In this document: in pieces, positions 25,694 through 33,971 of the stretch
Numbering within the stretch: the stretch's first letter is position 1
How the letters are laid out: the number at the start of each line of letters is the position of its first letter
Made by a program: the position numbers and the translations under genes
Assembly (NCBI GenBank): GCA_009781045.1
Contig: WQYW01000042.1
Coordinates: forward strand, 1 to 34,493
Origin: Alphaproteobacteria bacterium
GTDB lineage: Bacteria > Pseudomonadota > Alphaproteobacteria > Rhizobiales > Xanthobacteraceae
Reading direction: 5' to 3'
DNA: 34,493 nt
The notes under the pieces: generated by a model
What the model was told of the DNA's origin: nothing
Seen by the model: only the letters and a program-made list of their open reading frames with translations
The model's database searches: none

Positions 25694-26191
25694 TCATGCG
25701 CCTGTCCCTGACGGTGCCGGATCGGCCCTGTGGTCCAGAACCGGCTCCGCATCGACCGCCGCGGCGAATTTGGCGAAGAATTCGTCGGCGAGCTTCCTGG
25801 CCGCAGAATTGATCAGGCGCTGACCGAGCTGGGCCAGCTTGCCGCCGATCACCGCCTCGACCTCGTAGACCAGACACGAGCCGCCATTCTGTTCCGACAG
25901 CGTCACCCGCGCCCCGCCACGGGCAAAGCCGGCGACCCCGCCATCGCCTTCGCCGGTAATCCGGTAGCTGTTGGGCGGATCGAGATCGCTGAGCGTGACC
26001 TTGCCCCTGAAGCGCGCCGATACCGGTCCGACCCTGATCCTGGCCACCGCGCGGAAACCGCCGTCTTCGGTTTCTTCCAGTTCCTCGCAGCCGGGGATGC
26101 ATTGCCTCAGCACCGCGGGATCGTTGAGGCTCGACCACACCACTTCACGCGAGGCTTTGAGGGCGACTTCGCCGCCCATTGTCATGGCCAT
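25694..26191 (-). CDS. coxG: CoxG family SRPBCC protein
   Basis: A 165-residue CoxG (CO dehydrogenase subunit G) family protein. It begins [20 protein letters not shown], with [18 protein letters not shown], then [14 protein letters not shown] and [20 protein letters not shown], all typical of the family. AGGAG lies 7 nt before ATG 26191. CoxG is thought to help anchor or recruit CO dehydrogenase-type complexes at the membrane through a C-terminal helix; this copy ends soon after the SRPBCC fold and lacks an obvious hydrophobic tail, so membrane anchoring is doubtful. It heads the minus-strand cox-like set and diverges from the pcaD-like gene. Confidence 0.88.
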   Translation of the reverse strand: MAMTMGGEVALKASREVVWSSLNDPAVLRQCIPGCEELEETEDGGFRAVARIRVGPVSARFRGKVTLSDLDPPNSYRITGEGDGGVAGFARGGARVTLSEQNGGSCLVYEVEAVIGGKLAQLGQRLINSAARKLADEFFAKFAAAVDAEPVLDHRADPAPSGTGA

Positions 26192-26352
26192 CAGGGGTCT
26201 CCTTGCGCCAGAATCGGTTCACGTCGGACCGGTCCACAGCTAGGGTGAGGCAGGGTGCCAGGCAATGCCTGTGCGCCACAAGGCGCAATGCGGTCTTGAG
26301 ATACCTTTTGGGGCGCATGCGTCCACCGCCATGAAGATCCGGGAACCTGCCC
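26192..26352. promoter_or_regulatory. Divergent promoter region coxG / pcaD-like hydrolase
   Basis: A 161-nt gap between two divergent starts, so promoters for the minus-strand cox-like set and the plus-strand hydrolase should lie here. I could not define boxes or an operator with confidence. Confidence 0.35.
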
Positions 26353-27132
26353 ATGCCGGTCATCGAGACTGCGGAGACTATGATCCATGTCGCCATCGAC
26401 GGCAGGGAGGATGCCCCGCCTCTGATGCTGTCCAACTCCCTCGGTGTCACGCTTGAGATGTGGAGGCCGCAGATCGCAGCGCTCAGCGAGCGCTTCCGCG
26501 TCATCCGCTACGATCCCCGGGGCCACGGCAGATCCAGCGTGCCCCCGGCCCCCTACAGCGTTGAGGCCATGGCGCGCGATGCCCTGGCGGTGCTCGACGC
26601 CCTTCAAATCGACCAGGCGCATTTTTGCGGGCTGTCGCTGGGCGGCATGGTCGGCCAGTGGCTCGGTGCCCATGCCCCGCACCGCCTCAACCGGCTCGTG
26701 CTCGCCAACACCGCCTGTCATTATCCCGACCCGGGCGGCTTTCTCTCCCGCATCCAGGCGGTCCAGCAGGGCGGCATGGCAGCGATCGCCGACAGCGTGA
26801 TCGCCTCCTGGCTGACGGCAGACTTCCGGGCACGGGAGAGCGCGACCACGACCTGGGTCAGGGCAATGCTGCTGGCATCCCCCGTGGACGGCTATCTTGC
26901 CAGTTGCGACATGCTGACGCGGCTCGACCAGCGCGACATGGTGAAGCAGATCCGCAAGCCCACCCTGGTCATCATCGGCCGTCACGATGCGGCATTCGGG
27001 GCCGGCGAGTTTCTTGTTGAGGTCATCCCTGGCGCCACCGGAATCGTGCTGGAGGCCGCCCATCTGTCCAATGTCGAACAGGGAGGCGCGTTCACGGATG
27101 CCCTCATCGGCTTCCTGACCAAGGAAGCCTGA
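26353..27132 (+). CDS. Alpha/beta hydrolase, 3-oxoadipate enol-lactonase-like
   Basis: A 259-residue cytoplasmic alpha/beta hydrolase. The nucleophile elbow is G-L-S95-L-G-G, the acid D212 (IIGRHDAAF) and the base H237 (LEAAHLSNVEQ), a complete triad. YDPRGHGRSS supplies the oxyanion region, and LSNSLGVTLEMWRPQ matches PcaD-type enol-lactonases (catechol/protocatechuate branch of the beta-ketoadipate pathway). PcaD identity is likely but not secure: no other pca gene is in the window, and related hydrolases of this type act on other esters or lactones. It stands alone between divergent coxG and the liv operon, with a large hairpin downstream. Confidence 0.75.
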   Translation: MPVIETAETMIHVAIDGREDAPPLMLSNSLGVTLEMWRPQIAALSERFRVIRYDPRGHGRSSVPPAPYSVEAMARDALAVLDALQIDQAHFCGLSLGGMVGQWLGAHAPHRLNRLVLANTACHYPDPGGFLSRIQAVQQGGMAAIADSVIASWLTADFRARESATTTWVRAMLLASPVDGYLASCDMLTRLDQRDMVKQIRKPTLVIIGRHDAAFGAGEFLVEVIPGATGIVLEAAHLSNVEQGGAFTDALIGFLTKEA

Positions 27133-27613
27133 ACCGATCGCGGGTCCGACCCGTTGCGGCATTATCGTTCCCAGGGGAAAACCGGCCGGGCCAGGAACTC
27201 GTTGGGAACGACCGGTCCAGCACAGGCCCGCTCCCGACGGAACGCTCCTTATGCCCCCCAGGAGCCCGCCTCCCCAGGGCCTTGCGGGCGTTCTGGGGGG
27301 GCGGCTTACGGCCGTTGCCGGGGCTGGCTTCCTGCTGTTTCGTTTCGACCCACGTTCCATTTCTGGAAGCGACTGACTGTGCTATCTTTTTGACGTTGTC
27401 GAGGCCCCGCCACCTTTCATGAGGGAGGTGATTCGTGGCAAATGGATGACCATCCCGATTGGAGAGGCGCAATTTTTCGCCGGATTCGAGCCAGGTGCAG
27501 ACTGTCCCTTGTCCCTTGTCCGACCTGGGCAGTTACCTGATAAAGAAGCTTCATCAGGGTGCCGCTGGTGGGGGCCCTGGGGGCGCCACGGCCCCGCATG
27601 AGCACGGTTGCCG
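27133..27613. other. Leader of the liv operon with a large hairpin
   Basis: About 480 bases without a credible gene. It contains the hairpin at 27253-27302 and a short direct repeat (TTGTCCC twice near 27510). TTGACG at about 27391 could be a -35 element, but I see no good -10 box. The livH promoter should be in this stretch. Confidence 0.4.
27253..27302 (+). terminator. Large GC-rich hairpin between pcaD-like gene and livH
   Basis: GCCCCCCAG (27253-27261) pairs with CTGGGGGGGC (27293-27302), and inside it GCCCGC (27264-27269) pairs with GCGGGC (27284-27289), leaving a small internal loop and a 14-nt apical loop. It is about 120 nt past the hydrolase stop. No T-run follows; it could be a terminator for the hydrolase or a leader structure for livH. 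Confidence 0.45.
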
Positions 27614-28537
27614 ATGGATTTTCCCTATCTTTCCCAACAGCTGATCAATGGCCTGGTTCTCGGCTCGATCTACGGCCTGATCGCCATCGGCTACACCATG
27701 GTCTACGGCATCGTCGGCATGATCAATTTCGCCCATGGCGACATTTTCATGATCGGCGGCTTCATCGCCGTGATCAGTTTCGTCATCCTGGTGTCGATCG
27801 GACTGAGTTCGGTTCCGCTCATTCTCCTGATCGTGCTGGTGGTGGCGATGGTGGTCACCGCGCTTTATGGCTGGACGGTGGAACGCATGGCCTATCGGCC
27901 GCTGCGCCACTCCTTCCGCCTGGCACCGATGCTGTCGGCAATCGGCATGTCCTTCGTGCTGTCGAATTACGCCCAGGTGACCCAGGGATCGAACCCCAAA
28001 TCTGTGCCGCCGATCATCACCGGCGGCCACACCCTTTACCGAAGCGCCGACGACTTCGGGATCCAGCTCTCCAACGTCCAGATTGTGGTCGTAATCACCA
28101 CCCTCGTCCTGCTGTCGCTGTTGACCTATCTGGTGAGGCGCACAAGGCTGGGCCGGGACATGCGCGCCTGCGAACAGGACCAGACCATGGCCTCCCTGCT
28201 CGGCGTCGATGTCGACCGCACCATCTCCATGACCTTCGTGCTCGGCGCCGCTCTGGCCGCCGTCGCCGGGCTGATGTATCTGCTCTATTACGGTCAGGTC
28301 GATTTCTTCATGGGCTTCGTCGCCGGCATCAAGGCCTTCACGGCGGCGGTCCTTGGCGGTATCGGGTCCCTGCCCGGGGCGATGCTGGGCGGGCTTGCCA
28401 TCGGCCTGATCGAGACCCTGTGGTCGGCCTATCTCCCCGTCGAGTACAAGGATGTCGCGGCTTTCTCGGTCCTGATCGTGGTCCTGATCTTCATGCCGAC
28501 CGGCCTGCTCGGCCGTCCCGAAGTCGAAAAAGTCTAG
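27614..28537 (+). CDS. livH: Branched-chain amino acid-type ABC transporter permease LivH
   Basis: A 307-residue inner-membrane permease with about eight hydrophobic helices. Family landmarks: QQLINGLVLGSIYGLIAIGY at the N-terminus, MVYGIVGMINFAHGDIFMIG, the late AFTAAVLGGIGSLPGAMLGG (transmembrane part that contacts the ATPase) and GLIETLWSAYL. I chose ATG 27614 over an in-frame TTG two codons upstream. No strong Shine-Dalgarno sequence is visible. It is the first gene of a livH-M-G-F-binding protein-peptidase operon on the plus strand, 13 nt before livM. With LivM it forms the membrane channel for an amino-acid-like substrate. Confidence 0.93.
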   Translation: MDFPYLSQQLINGLVLGSIYGLIAIGYTMVYGIVGMINFAHGDIFMIGGFIAVISFVILVSIGLSSVPLILLIVLVVAMVVTALYGWTVERMAYRPLRHSFRLAPMLSAIGMSFVLSNYAQVTQGSNPKSVPPIITGGHTLYRSADDFGIQLSNVQIVVVITTLVLLSLLTYLVRRTRLGRDMRACEQDQTMASLLGVDVDRTISMTFVLGAALAAVAGLMYLLYYGQVDFFMGFVAGIKAFTAAVLGGIGSLPGAMLGGLAIGLIETLWSAYLPVEYKDVAAFSVLIVVLIFMPTGLLGRPEVEKV

Positions 28538-28550
28538 GGGGGATGAGGAA

Positions 28551-29852
28551 TTGACCGTTTCCCCTCAGTCCCACCCCACGGCTCTGAACCTGCCCGCGAT
28601 CCTGACCGCGGCGGTTCGAGACGCGGCGATCGCGTTGTTGCTGTTCGTGCTGATGGTCGGGCTGCGCACCGAGGAAGGGGCCGATACCCAGCTTATTCTT
28701 CGGACACGCTTTGTCGAAGTCGCCATCCTTGTCGGCATCGTCTTTGTCGCCAGCATCGTCATCGCCCTCCTTCGCCATTGGTACGACCGCAACCCTCCCA
28801 TCCTGCAGAAACTGGCCGACGTCGGAAAACTGCTCCTGCCACATGCCAGCCGCCTGGCGCCACCCGCCCTGCTGGTCTTCGCTGTGCTGTTTCCGTTTCT
28901 GTCGGACAAGGTCGGCCTCGGGATTCTGGTCCTGACCTATGTCATGCTGGGCTGGGGTCTCAATATCGTGGTCGGCCTCGCCGGACTGCTGGTGCTTGGA
29001 TACGCCGCCTTCTACGCCATCGGCGCCTATGCCTGCGCCCTGCTCGCCACCACTTTCGGCTGGTCGTTCTGGATCTGCCTGCCGCTGGCCGGCCTCATCG
29101 CCGCTCTCTCCGGGGTGCTGCTCGGCTTTCCGGTGCTGCGTCTGCGGGGCGACTATCTTGCCATTGTCACCCTCGCCTTCGGCGAGATTGTCCGCCTCGT
29201 CATCATCAACTGGATCGACCTCACCGGGGGGCCCAACGGCATCGACCGCATTCCAAGCCCGACCCTGTTCGGCATCCCGCTCAACGCCAGCGACGAGGGG
29301 CTCGCCGCGCTGCTTGGCTTCGAATTCTCGCCAACCCACCGCTTCATCTATCTCTATTATATCATCCTGCTGCTGGCGCTGATCACCAACTGGGTGGTGA
29401 TCCGTCTGCGCCGGCTGCCGATCGGACGCGCCTGGGAGGCCTTGCGCGAAGACGAGGTGGCCTGCCGCGCGCTCGGCATCAACATCACCACCACCAAGCT
29501 GACGGCCTTCGCCATCTCCGCCCTGTTCGGCGGCTTCGCCGGTGCCTTCTTCGCCACCCGCCAGGGCTTCATCAGCCCCGAATCCTTCACCTTCATGGAA
29601 TCGGCGCTGGTACTCGCGATCGTCGTCCTCGGTGGCATGGGGTCCCAGCTTGGCACCGCCATCGCCGCTTTTTGCCTGATCGTGCTGCCTGAATATTTCC
29701 GCGATCTCGGCAGTTACCGCATGCTGGTGTTCGGCCTTGCCATGGTGCTGATCATGATCTTCCGGCCCCGCGGACTGATCGGCCAGCGCACCCCCACCGT
29801 CGTTCTGCAACCGGACGGAGAGCATGCCTCCAGGCTGGAGGCAAGAGGATGA
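28551..29852 (+). CDS. livM: Branched-chain amino acid-type ABC transporter permease LivM
   Basis: A 433-residue permease, partner of LivH. The core (about 110-410) has the family features VMLGWGLNIVVGLAGLLVLG, YAAFYAIGAYACALL, LRGDYLAIVTLAFGEIVRL and the ATPase-contacting GRAWEALREDEVACRALGI. The first ~105 residues add two extra hydrophobic segments, an extension like that in E. coli LivM (DUF3382). The start is TTG 28551, preceded by GGGGGGATGAGGAA; the ATG inside that sequence runs at once into a stop and cannot be used. The last bases overlap livG by 4 nt (ATGA), indicating translational coupling. Confidence 0.93.
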   Translation: MTVSPQSHPTALNLPAILTAAVRDAAIALLLFVLMVGLRTEEGADTQLILRTRFVEVAILVGIVFVASIVIALLRHWYDRNPPILQKLADVGKLLLPHASRLAPPALLVFAVLFPFLSDKVGLGILVLTYVMLGWGLNIVVGLAGLLVLGYAAFYAIGAYACALLATTFGWSFWICLPLAGLIAALSGVLLGFPVLRLRGDYLAIVTLAFGEIVRLVIINWIDLTGGPNGIDRIPSPTLFGIPLNASDEGLAALLGFEFSPTHRFIYLYYIILLLALITNWVVIRLRRLPIGRAWEALREDEVACRALGINITTTKLTAFAISALFGGFAGAFFATRQGFISPESFTFMESALVLAIVVLGGMGSQLGTAIAAFCLIVLPEYFRDLGSYRMLVFGLAMVLIMIFRPRGLIGQRTPTVVLQPDGEHASRLEARG

Positions 29853-29872
29853 GCGACAAGAGGATGAGCGAC
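29843..29872 (+). repeat. Tandem 15-bp duplication of RBS plus start codon at livG
   Basis: AAGAGGATGAGCGAC occurs twice in direct succession (29843-29857 and 29858-29872). Each copy contains AGAGG-like purines and an in-frame ATG followed by Ser-Asp codons, so livG has two almost identical start regions in the same frame. The first is closer to the livM stop. Confidence 0.9.
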
Positions 29873-30697
29873 ACACCAATCCTCGCGGTTGACGCCCTCA
29901 CCATGCGTTTTGGCGGCATTGTCGCCGTCGAGGAGCTGAGCTTTGCCGCCCGGCGCGGCGACATCACCGCGCTGATCGGGCCCAATGGCGCGGGCAAGAC
30001 CACCGTATTCAACTGCATCACCGGCTTTTACCGGCCGAGCGCCGGCACCATTTTCCTGAACCACGAAGATGGCCGCCGCATCGGACTGCATCGGCTCAGG
30101 GATTCCAGCATCGCCAGGACGGCACGGGTGGCGCGCACCTTCCAGAATATCCGCCTGTTTCCAGGCATGACGGCGCTGGAAAACCTCATGGTGGCCCAGC
30201 ACAACGTGCTGATGCGGGCGTCAGGCTTCACGTTGCTGGGCCTGATCGGCGCCCCCTCCTACCGCACCGCCGAGAGCCGCGCGCTGGCACGGGGCGCCGA
30301 ATGGCTGGAACGGGTCGGCCTCACGGAGCGCGCCAACACCCTGGCCGGGAGTCTCGCCTATGGCGACCAGCGCCGGCTCGAAATTGCCCGCGCCATGTGT
30401 ACCGAGCCGGTGCTGCTCTGTCTGGACGAGCCCGCAGCCGGCCTCAACGCCCGCGAGAGCGCAGGCCTAAGCGAATTATTGCGCAGCATTCGCAGCCAGC
30501 ATGGCACCTCGATCCTCCTGATCGAGCATGACATGTCGGTGGTGATGGAGGTTTCCGATCACATCGTGGTCATGGACCACGGGGTGCGGATTGCCGAAGG
30601 CACGCCGCGCCAGATCCGCGACGATCCCAAAGTGATCGCGGCCTATCTAGGCTCTGACGAAGAGGAAGCCCTCGAGGTGATGGAGAGCGAGGCGTGA
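29849..30697 (+). CDS. livG: ABC transporter ATP-binding protein LivG
   Basis: A 282-residue ATPase. Walker A is GPNGAGKTT, the signature loop is LAYGDQRRLEIARAM, and Walker B is LLCLDEPAAGLNARE; the H-loop appears in LLIEHDMSVVMEV. The usual LivG insert and the C-terminal tail (RQIRDDPKVIAAYLG) are present. Two candidate starts exist because a 15-bp tandem duplication repeats the ribosome binding site and ATG: 29849 (overlapping livM) and 29864, giving 282 or 277 residues. The stop overlaps the livF GTG (GTGA). With LivF it powers import. Confidence 0.94.
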   Translation: MSDKRMSDTPILAVDALTMRFGGIVAVEELSFAARRGDITALIGPNGAGKTTVFNCITGFYRPSAGTIFLNHEDGRRIGLHRLRDSSIARTARVARTFQNIRLFPGMTALENLMVAQHNVLMRASGFTLLGLIGAPSYRTAESRALARGAEWLERVGLTERANTLAGSLAYGDQRRLEIARAMCTEPVLLCLDEPAAGLNARESAGLSELLRSIRSQHGTSILLIEHDMSVVMEVSDHIVVMDHGVRIAEGTPRQIRDDPKVIAAYLGSDEEEALEVMESEA

Positions 30698-31425
30698 CCG
30701 TTCCCCTGCTTGCGATTCACAGCCTGCGCGCCGCCTATGGCAAGATCGAGGCCCTCAAGGGCATCGATATCGAGGTTCATGCTGGCGAGATCGTGGCGCT
30801 GATCGGCGCCAATGGCGCCGGCAAATCGACCCTGATGATGACGATTTTCGGCAAGCCACGGGCCCATCAGGGACAAATCCTGTTCGACGGCACCGACATC
30901 ACGGCACTGCCGACCCACCGGATCGCCCAGCTGCGCATCGCCCAGTCCCCGGAAGGGCGTCGCATCTTTCCGCGCATGAGCGTGGCCGAGAATCTGCGCA
31001 TGGGGGCCGACGCCACCAACCGGCCGGACCGCGAGCGGGAAGAGAGCCTGGAGCGGGTACTGACGCTGTTTCCGAGACTTAAAGAACGTCTGGCGCAGCG
31101 CGGTGGCACCCTCTCAGGTGGCGAACAGCAGATGCTGGCGATCGCCCGCGCTTTGATGAGCCGCCCGCGCCTCCTGATGCTCGATGAACCCTCGCTCGGG
31201 CTGGCACCCCTGATCACGAGACAGATTTTCGACGCCATCGCCACCCTCAACCGCCAGGACGGCCTCACCGTCCTGATCGTCGAACAGAACGCCAACCACG
31301 CGCTCAAGCTCGCCCATCGCGCCTATGTCATGGTCAACGGCCTGATCACCATGTCCGGCGAAGGGCGCGAACTGCTCAAGCGCCCGGAAATTCGAGCCGC
31401 CTATCTCGAGGGCGGCCGGAACTGA
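30694..31425 (+). CDS. livF: ABC transporter ATP-binding protein LivF
   Basis: A 243-residue ATPase. Walker A is GANGAGKST, the signature is LSGGEQQMLAIARAL, Walker B is LLMLDEPSLGLAP and the H-loop region reads VLIVEQNANHALKLA, where Asn follows Gln as in LivF proteins. It starts at GTG 30694, overlapping the livG stop by 4 nt. LivG and LivF form the heterodimeric motor of the importer with LivH and LivM. A 104-nt gap separates it from the binding-protein gene, which may allow a separate expression level, as is common since binding proteins are needed in excess. Confidence 0.94.
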   Translation: MTVPLLAIHSLRAAYGKIEALKGIDIEVHAGEIVALIGANGAGKSTLMMTIFGKPRAHQGQILFDGTDITALPTHRIAQLRIAQSPEGRRIFPRMSVAENLRMGADATNRPDREREESLERVLTLFPRLKERLAQRGGTLSGGEQQMLAIARALMSRPRLLMLDEPSLGLAPLITRQIFDAIATLNRQDGLTVLIVEQNANHALKLAHRAYVMVNGLITMSGEGRELLKRPEIRAAYLEGGRN

Positions 31426-31529
31426 AGCACAAAGCGGGTGACTTCGCTGGCGAATTCGTTCAGGATTCTGCCCCTGCCCCCCTCTTTTCGCAGACCGCCA
31501 TGGTGGGCGACCATTTCCGGGATGAACCC

Positions 31530-32639
31530 ATGACATCACATCGACTGATCGCGCTCGCTTTCACCACCTCTTTCCTGCTGGCAGCCACGGCCCACGCCGA
31601 AGATCTGACCCTCGCGCTCGCCGCACCGATCACCGGACCGGAGTCGGCAATCGGCCGCCAGATGCAGAACGGTGCCGAGATGGCGGTGATCGACCTCAAC
31701 GCTGCCGGCGGCATTCTGGGACGCAAGGTCAAGCTTGATGTCGAGGACGATGCCTGTGATCCCAAACAGGCGCGCACGGTGGCCGAAAAAATCGGCAACG
31801 CCCGCATCCCCTTCGTCGCCGGACATTTCTGCTCGGCGTCCTCGATCGCGGCGTCGGATGCCTATGCCGACGGCAATGTGCTCCAGATCTCCCCCGGCTC
31901 CACCAACCCGCAGTTCACCGAGCGCAAGCTGTGGAATGTGGCGCGGGTCTGCGGCCGGGATGACCAGCAGGGCGTGATCGCCGCCGACTATATGATCAAA
32001 CACTTCAAGGACAAGAACATCGCTATCCTCAACGACAAGACCACCTACGGCAGGGGGATCGCGGACGAGACCAAAAAGGCGCTGATCAAGGCCGGCGTCA
32101 CCGTCAAGATGTATGAGTCCTACAACAAGGGCGACAAAGACTTCAATGCCATCGTCTCCCGCCTCAAGCGCGACAGCATCGATATCGTCTATGTCGGCGG
32201 CTACTATCAGGAAGCCGGTCTGATCCTGCGCCAGATGCGCGACCAGGGCATGAAGACCGTGCTGATGGCCGGCGACGCCATCAATTCGCTGGCCTTTGCT
32301 GCCATCACCGGCCCTGCAGCCGAGGGCACGCTGTTCACCTTCGGCCCCGACCCGCGCAACAAACCCGCCGCTGCCGCCATCGTCGAGCGCTTCAAGGCCG
32401 CCAATATCAACCCCGAGGGTTATACGATCTACGCCTACGCCGCGATGCAGCTCTGGGCTCAGGCAGTGGCACAGACCGGGACCACCGATCCGAAGAAGGT
32501 CATGGCCGCGATCAAGGCCAACAAGTGGGACACCGTGCTCGGGCCGATGGAATTCGATGCCAAGGGTGACCTCAAACAGAACAATTTTGTCATGTACCGG
32601 TGGAACGACAAGGGCAGCTACGCGGAAATCAACGAATAG
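31530..32639 (+). CDS. Periplasmic LivJ/LivK-type substrate-binding protein
   Basis: A 369-residue periplasmic binding protein (type 1 fold). I chose ATG 31530; the in-frame 31500 start adds ten charged residues before the signal. Signal peptide 1-23 (ATAHA-ED). In the mature protein, C76 and C101 fall at positions 53 and 78, matching the disulfide of E. coli LivJ/LivK. Landmarks: LALAAPITGPESAIG, NGAEMAVIDLNAAGGILG, and ISPGSTNPQFTER with KLWNVARVCGRDDQQG. The resemblance suggests branched-chain or similar amino acids, but this family also binds amides, urea and aromatic compounds. It is 23 nt upstream of the P1 hydrolase gene. Confidence 0.92.
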   Translation: MTSHRLIALAFTTSFLLAATAHAEDLTLALAAPITGPESAIGRQMQNGAEMAVIDLNAAGGILGRKVKLDVEDDACDPKQARTVAEKIGNARIPFVAGHFCSASSIAASDAYADGNVLQISPGSTNPQFTERKLWNVARVCGRDDQQGVIAADYMIKHFKDKNIAILNDKTTYGRGIADETKKALIKAGVTVKMYESYNKGDKDFNAIVSRLKRDSIDIVYVGGYYQEAGLILRQMRDQGMKTVLMAGDAINSLAFAAITGPAAEGTLFTFGPDPRNKPAAAAIVERFKAANINPEGYTIYAYAAMQLWAQAVAQTGTTDPKKVMAAIKANKWDTVLGPMEFDAKGDLKQNNFVMYRWNDKGSYAEINE

Positions 32640-32662
32640 GATCCGGCATCCGGCCCCCTGCC

Positions 32663-33523
32663 ATGAACAACCTCCTCACTGACGTGGCCGGCGTTCGTGT
32701 CGGTCATGCCGACGACGCCGGTCTCGCCTCCGGGGTCACGGCCATCCTCTTTGATGCCCCTGCGGTGGCGGCGATCGATGTCCGCGGCGGCGGCCCCGGC
32801 ACACGCGAGGCCGCCGCCCTTGATCTCGCCAGCACCGTCGAGCGCGTCGATGCCATCGTGCTCTCCGGCGGCTCCGCCTTCGGCCTTGATGCCTGTGGCG
32901 GCGTGCAGGCCTTCCTCGCCGCACAAGGGCGCGGCTTTCGCATTGGAGAAGCGCTGGTGCCGATCGTCCCCGGCGCCATCCTCTTCGATCTCCTCAATGG
33001 CGGCGACAAGGCCTGGGGGCGTTTCGCGCCCTATCGTGATCTCGGCTTTGCCGCCGCCTCTGCCGCTGGCCCCGACTTTGCGCTCGGCAGTGTCGGGGCC
33101 GGACTTGGCGCCACCACCGCGACCTTAAAGGGCGGCGTCGGCTCGGCATCGGCGAAACTTGCCTCCTGCGACATCAAGATCGCGGCACTCGCCGTGGTCA
33201 ATGCCGCCGGAACCGTCACCATTGGTGACACCGCCCATTTCTGGGCCGCCCCTTTCGAGATCAACGGGGAATTCGGTGGTTGCGGTCTGCCCGCCTCCTT
33301 CACCCCCGAAATGCTCATCCTCCGGCTCAAGGGCGGGCATAATGCGCCGGCGAGAGAGAACACCACGCTTGCGGTGGTCGTCACCGATGCGGCGCTCACC
33401 AAACCTCAGGCCCGGCGCCTCGCCATGATCGCGCAGACCGGATTTGCCCGTGCCATCTATCCGGTTCACGCCCCGCTGGATGGAGATGTGGTCTGCCGCG
33501 GCAACCGGTGCAAAACCGATTGA
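32663..33523 (+). CDS. P1 family (S58) peptidase, DmpA/NylC-like, frameshifted near the C-terminus
   Basis: An N-terminal-nucleophile hydrolase of peptidase family S58, which includes DmpA (L-aminopeptidase/D-amidase) and nylon oligomer hydrolase NylC. It starts at ATG 32663 (MNNLLTDVAGVRVGHADD). Landmarks: VRGGGPGTREAA, VDAIVLSGGSAFGLDA, and the auto-cleavage site N233|T234 in ARENTTLAVVVTDAA, which would expose Thr234 as nucleophile. This frame stops after 286 residues, in a nonsense tail (CRGNRCKTD) following LDGDVV. The expected end (GAKPIDPMLGMTELG... and DRFG) is intact in the next frame, see the following entry. All catalytic parts are upstream of the shift. It is the last gene of the liv operon, which suggests it cleaves an imported amide or peptide. 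Confidence 0.85.
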   Translation: MNNLLTDVAGVRVGHADDAGLASGVTAILFDAPAVAAIDVRGGGPGTREAAALDLASTVERVDAIVLSGGSAFGLDACGGVQAFLAAQGRGFRIGEALVPIVPGAILFDLLNGGDKAWGRFAPYRDLGFAAASAAGPDFALGSVGAGLGATTATLKGGVGSASAKLASCDIKIAALAVVNAAGTVTIGDTAHFWAAPFEINGEFGGCGLPASFTPEMLILRLKGGHNAPARENTTLAVVVTDAALTKPQARRLAMIAQTGFARAIYPVHAPLDGDVVCRGNRCKTD

Positions 33524-33689
33524 TCCCATGCTCGGAATGACTGAGCTTGGCATGGTTGCCGCGAACGTGGTGGCTCGCGCCATCGCCCGCGGCGTCTATG
33601 GCGCCACCGCGCTGCCCTTTGCCGCAAGTCCGCCGTCCTGGCGCGACCGCTTCGGCACAACCTCGCAGCCTCGACCACAAGGTCTTTGA
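33495..33689 (+). pseudogene. Displaced C-terminal part of the P1 peptidase (+1 frame)
   Basis: From 33495 the +1 frame reads AAATGAKPIDPMLGMTELGM, then VAANVVARAIARGVYGA and ALPFAASPPSWRDRFG, and ends at the TGA 33687-33689. This is the conserved C-terminus of P1 peptidases (TPFDGDTVFALATG..P....LG.LAA..V..AI..AV). Joined to the upstream frame at about 33493 it would give about 341 residues, a normal family length. A 1-nt insertion or 2-nt deletion explains the break: GTG GTC T|GCC GCG, where TTT GCC GCG would restore it. Confidence 0.8.
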
Positions 33690-33971
33690 AGTTTTTTCTA
33701 ACTCTGAAGTTTCGCGCAGAACAGAACGTGAAGGGCTTGGGCCAACAGATGATGTGAGGGAGAATTTTAAGACTCGCAGCGGCTACAACCAGCGCTGGCC
33801 GGCAGTCAAGGCGCTTGGAAGCGGCGGCTGACGCAATCACTGCGGGAGTGTGCGGCAGCCTAATGTATGGCGCTGGCGCTGATATTTAAAATTCTGCCAT
33901 AGTTTTCACCACCATGGTGCATTTTCGGCTCCAACACAGCATTCCAGTGTTACTAAAAATAAGAGGTAGTT

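Noticed and set aside
26353..27132. A wider beta-ketoadipate (pca) cluster around the PcaD-like gene
   Set aside because: No other aromatic-degradation gene is present; neighbours are cox-like genes and a liv importer.
28491..29879. About 460-codon open frame antisense to livM
   Set aside because: Gln/Asp/Gly/His-rich translation opposite a clear membrane permease; a codon-bias shadow.
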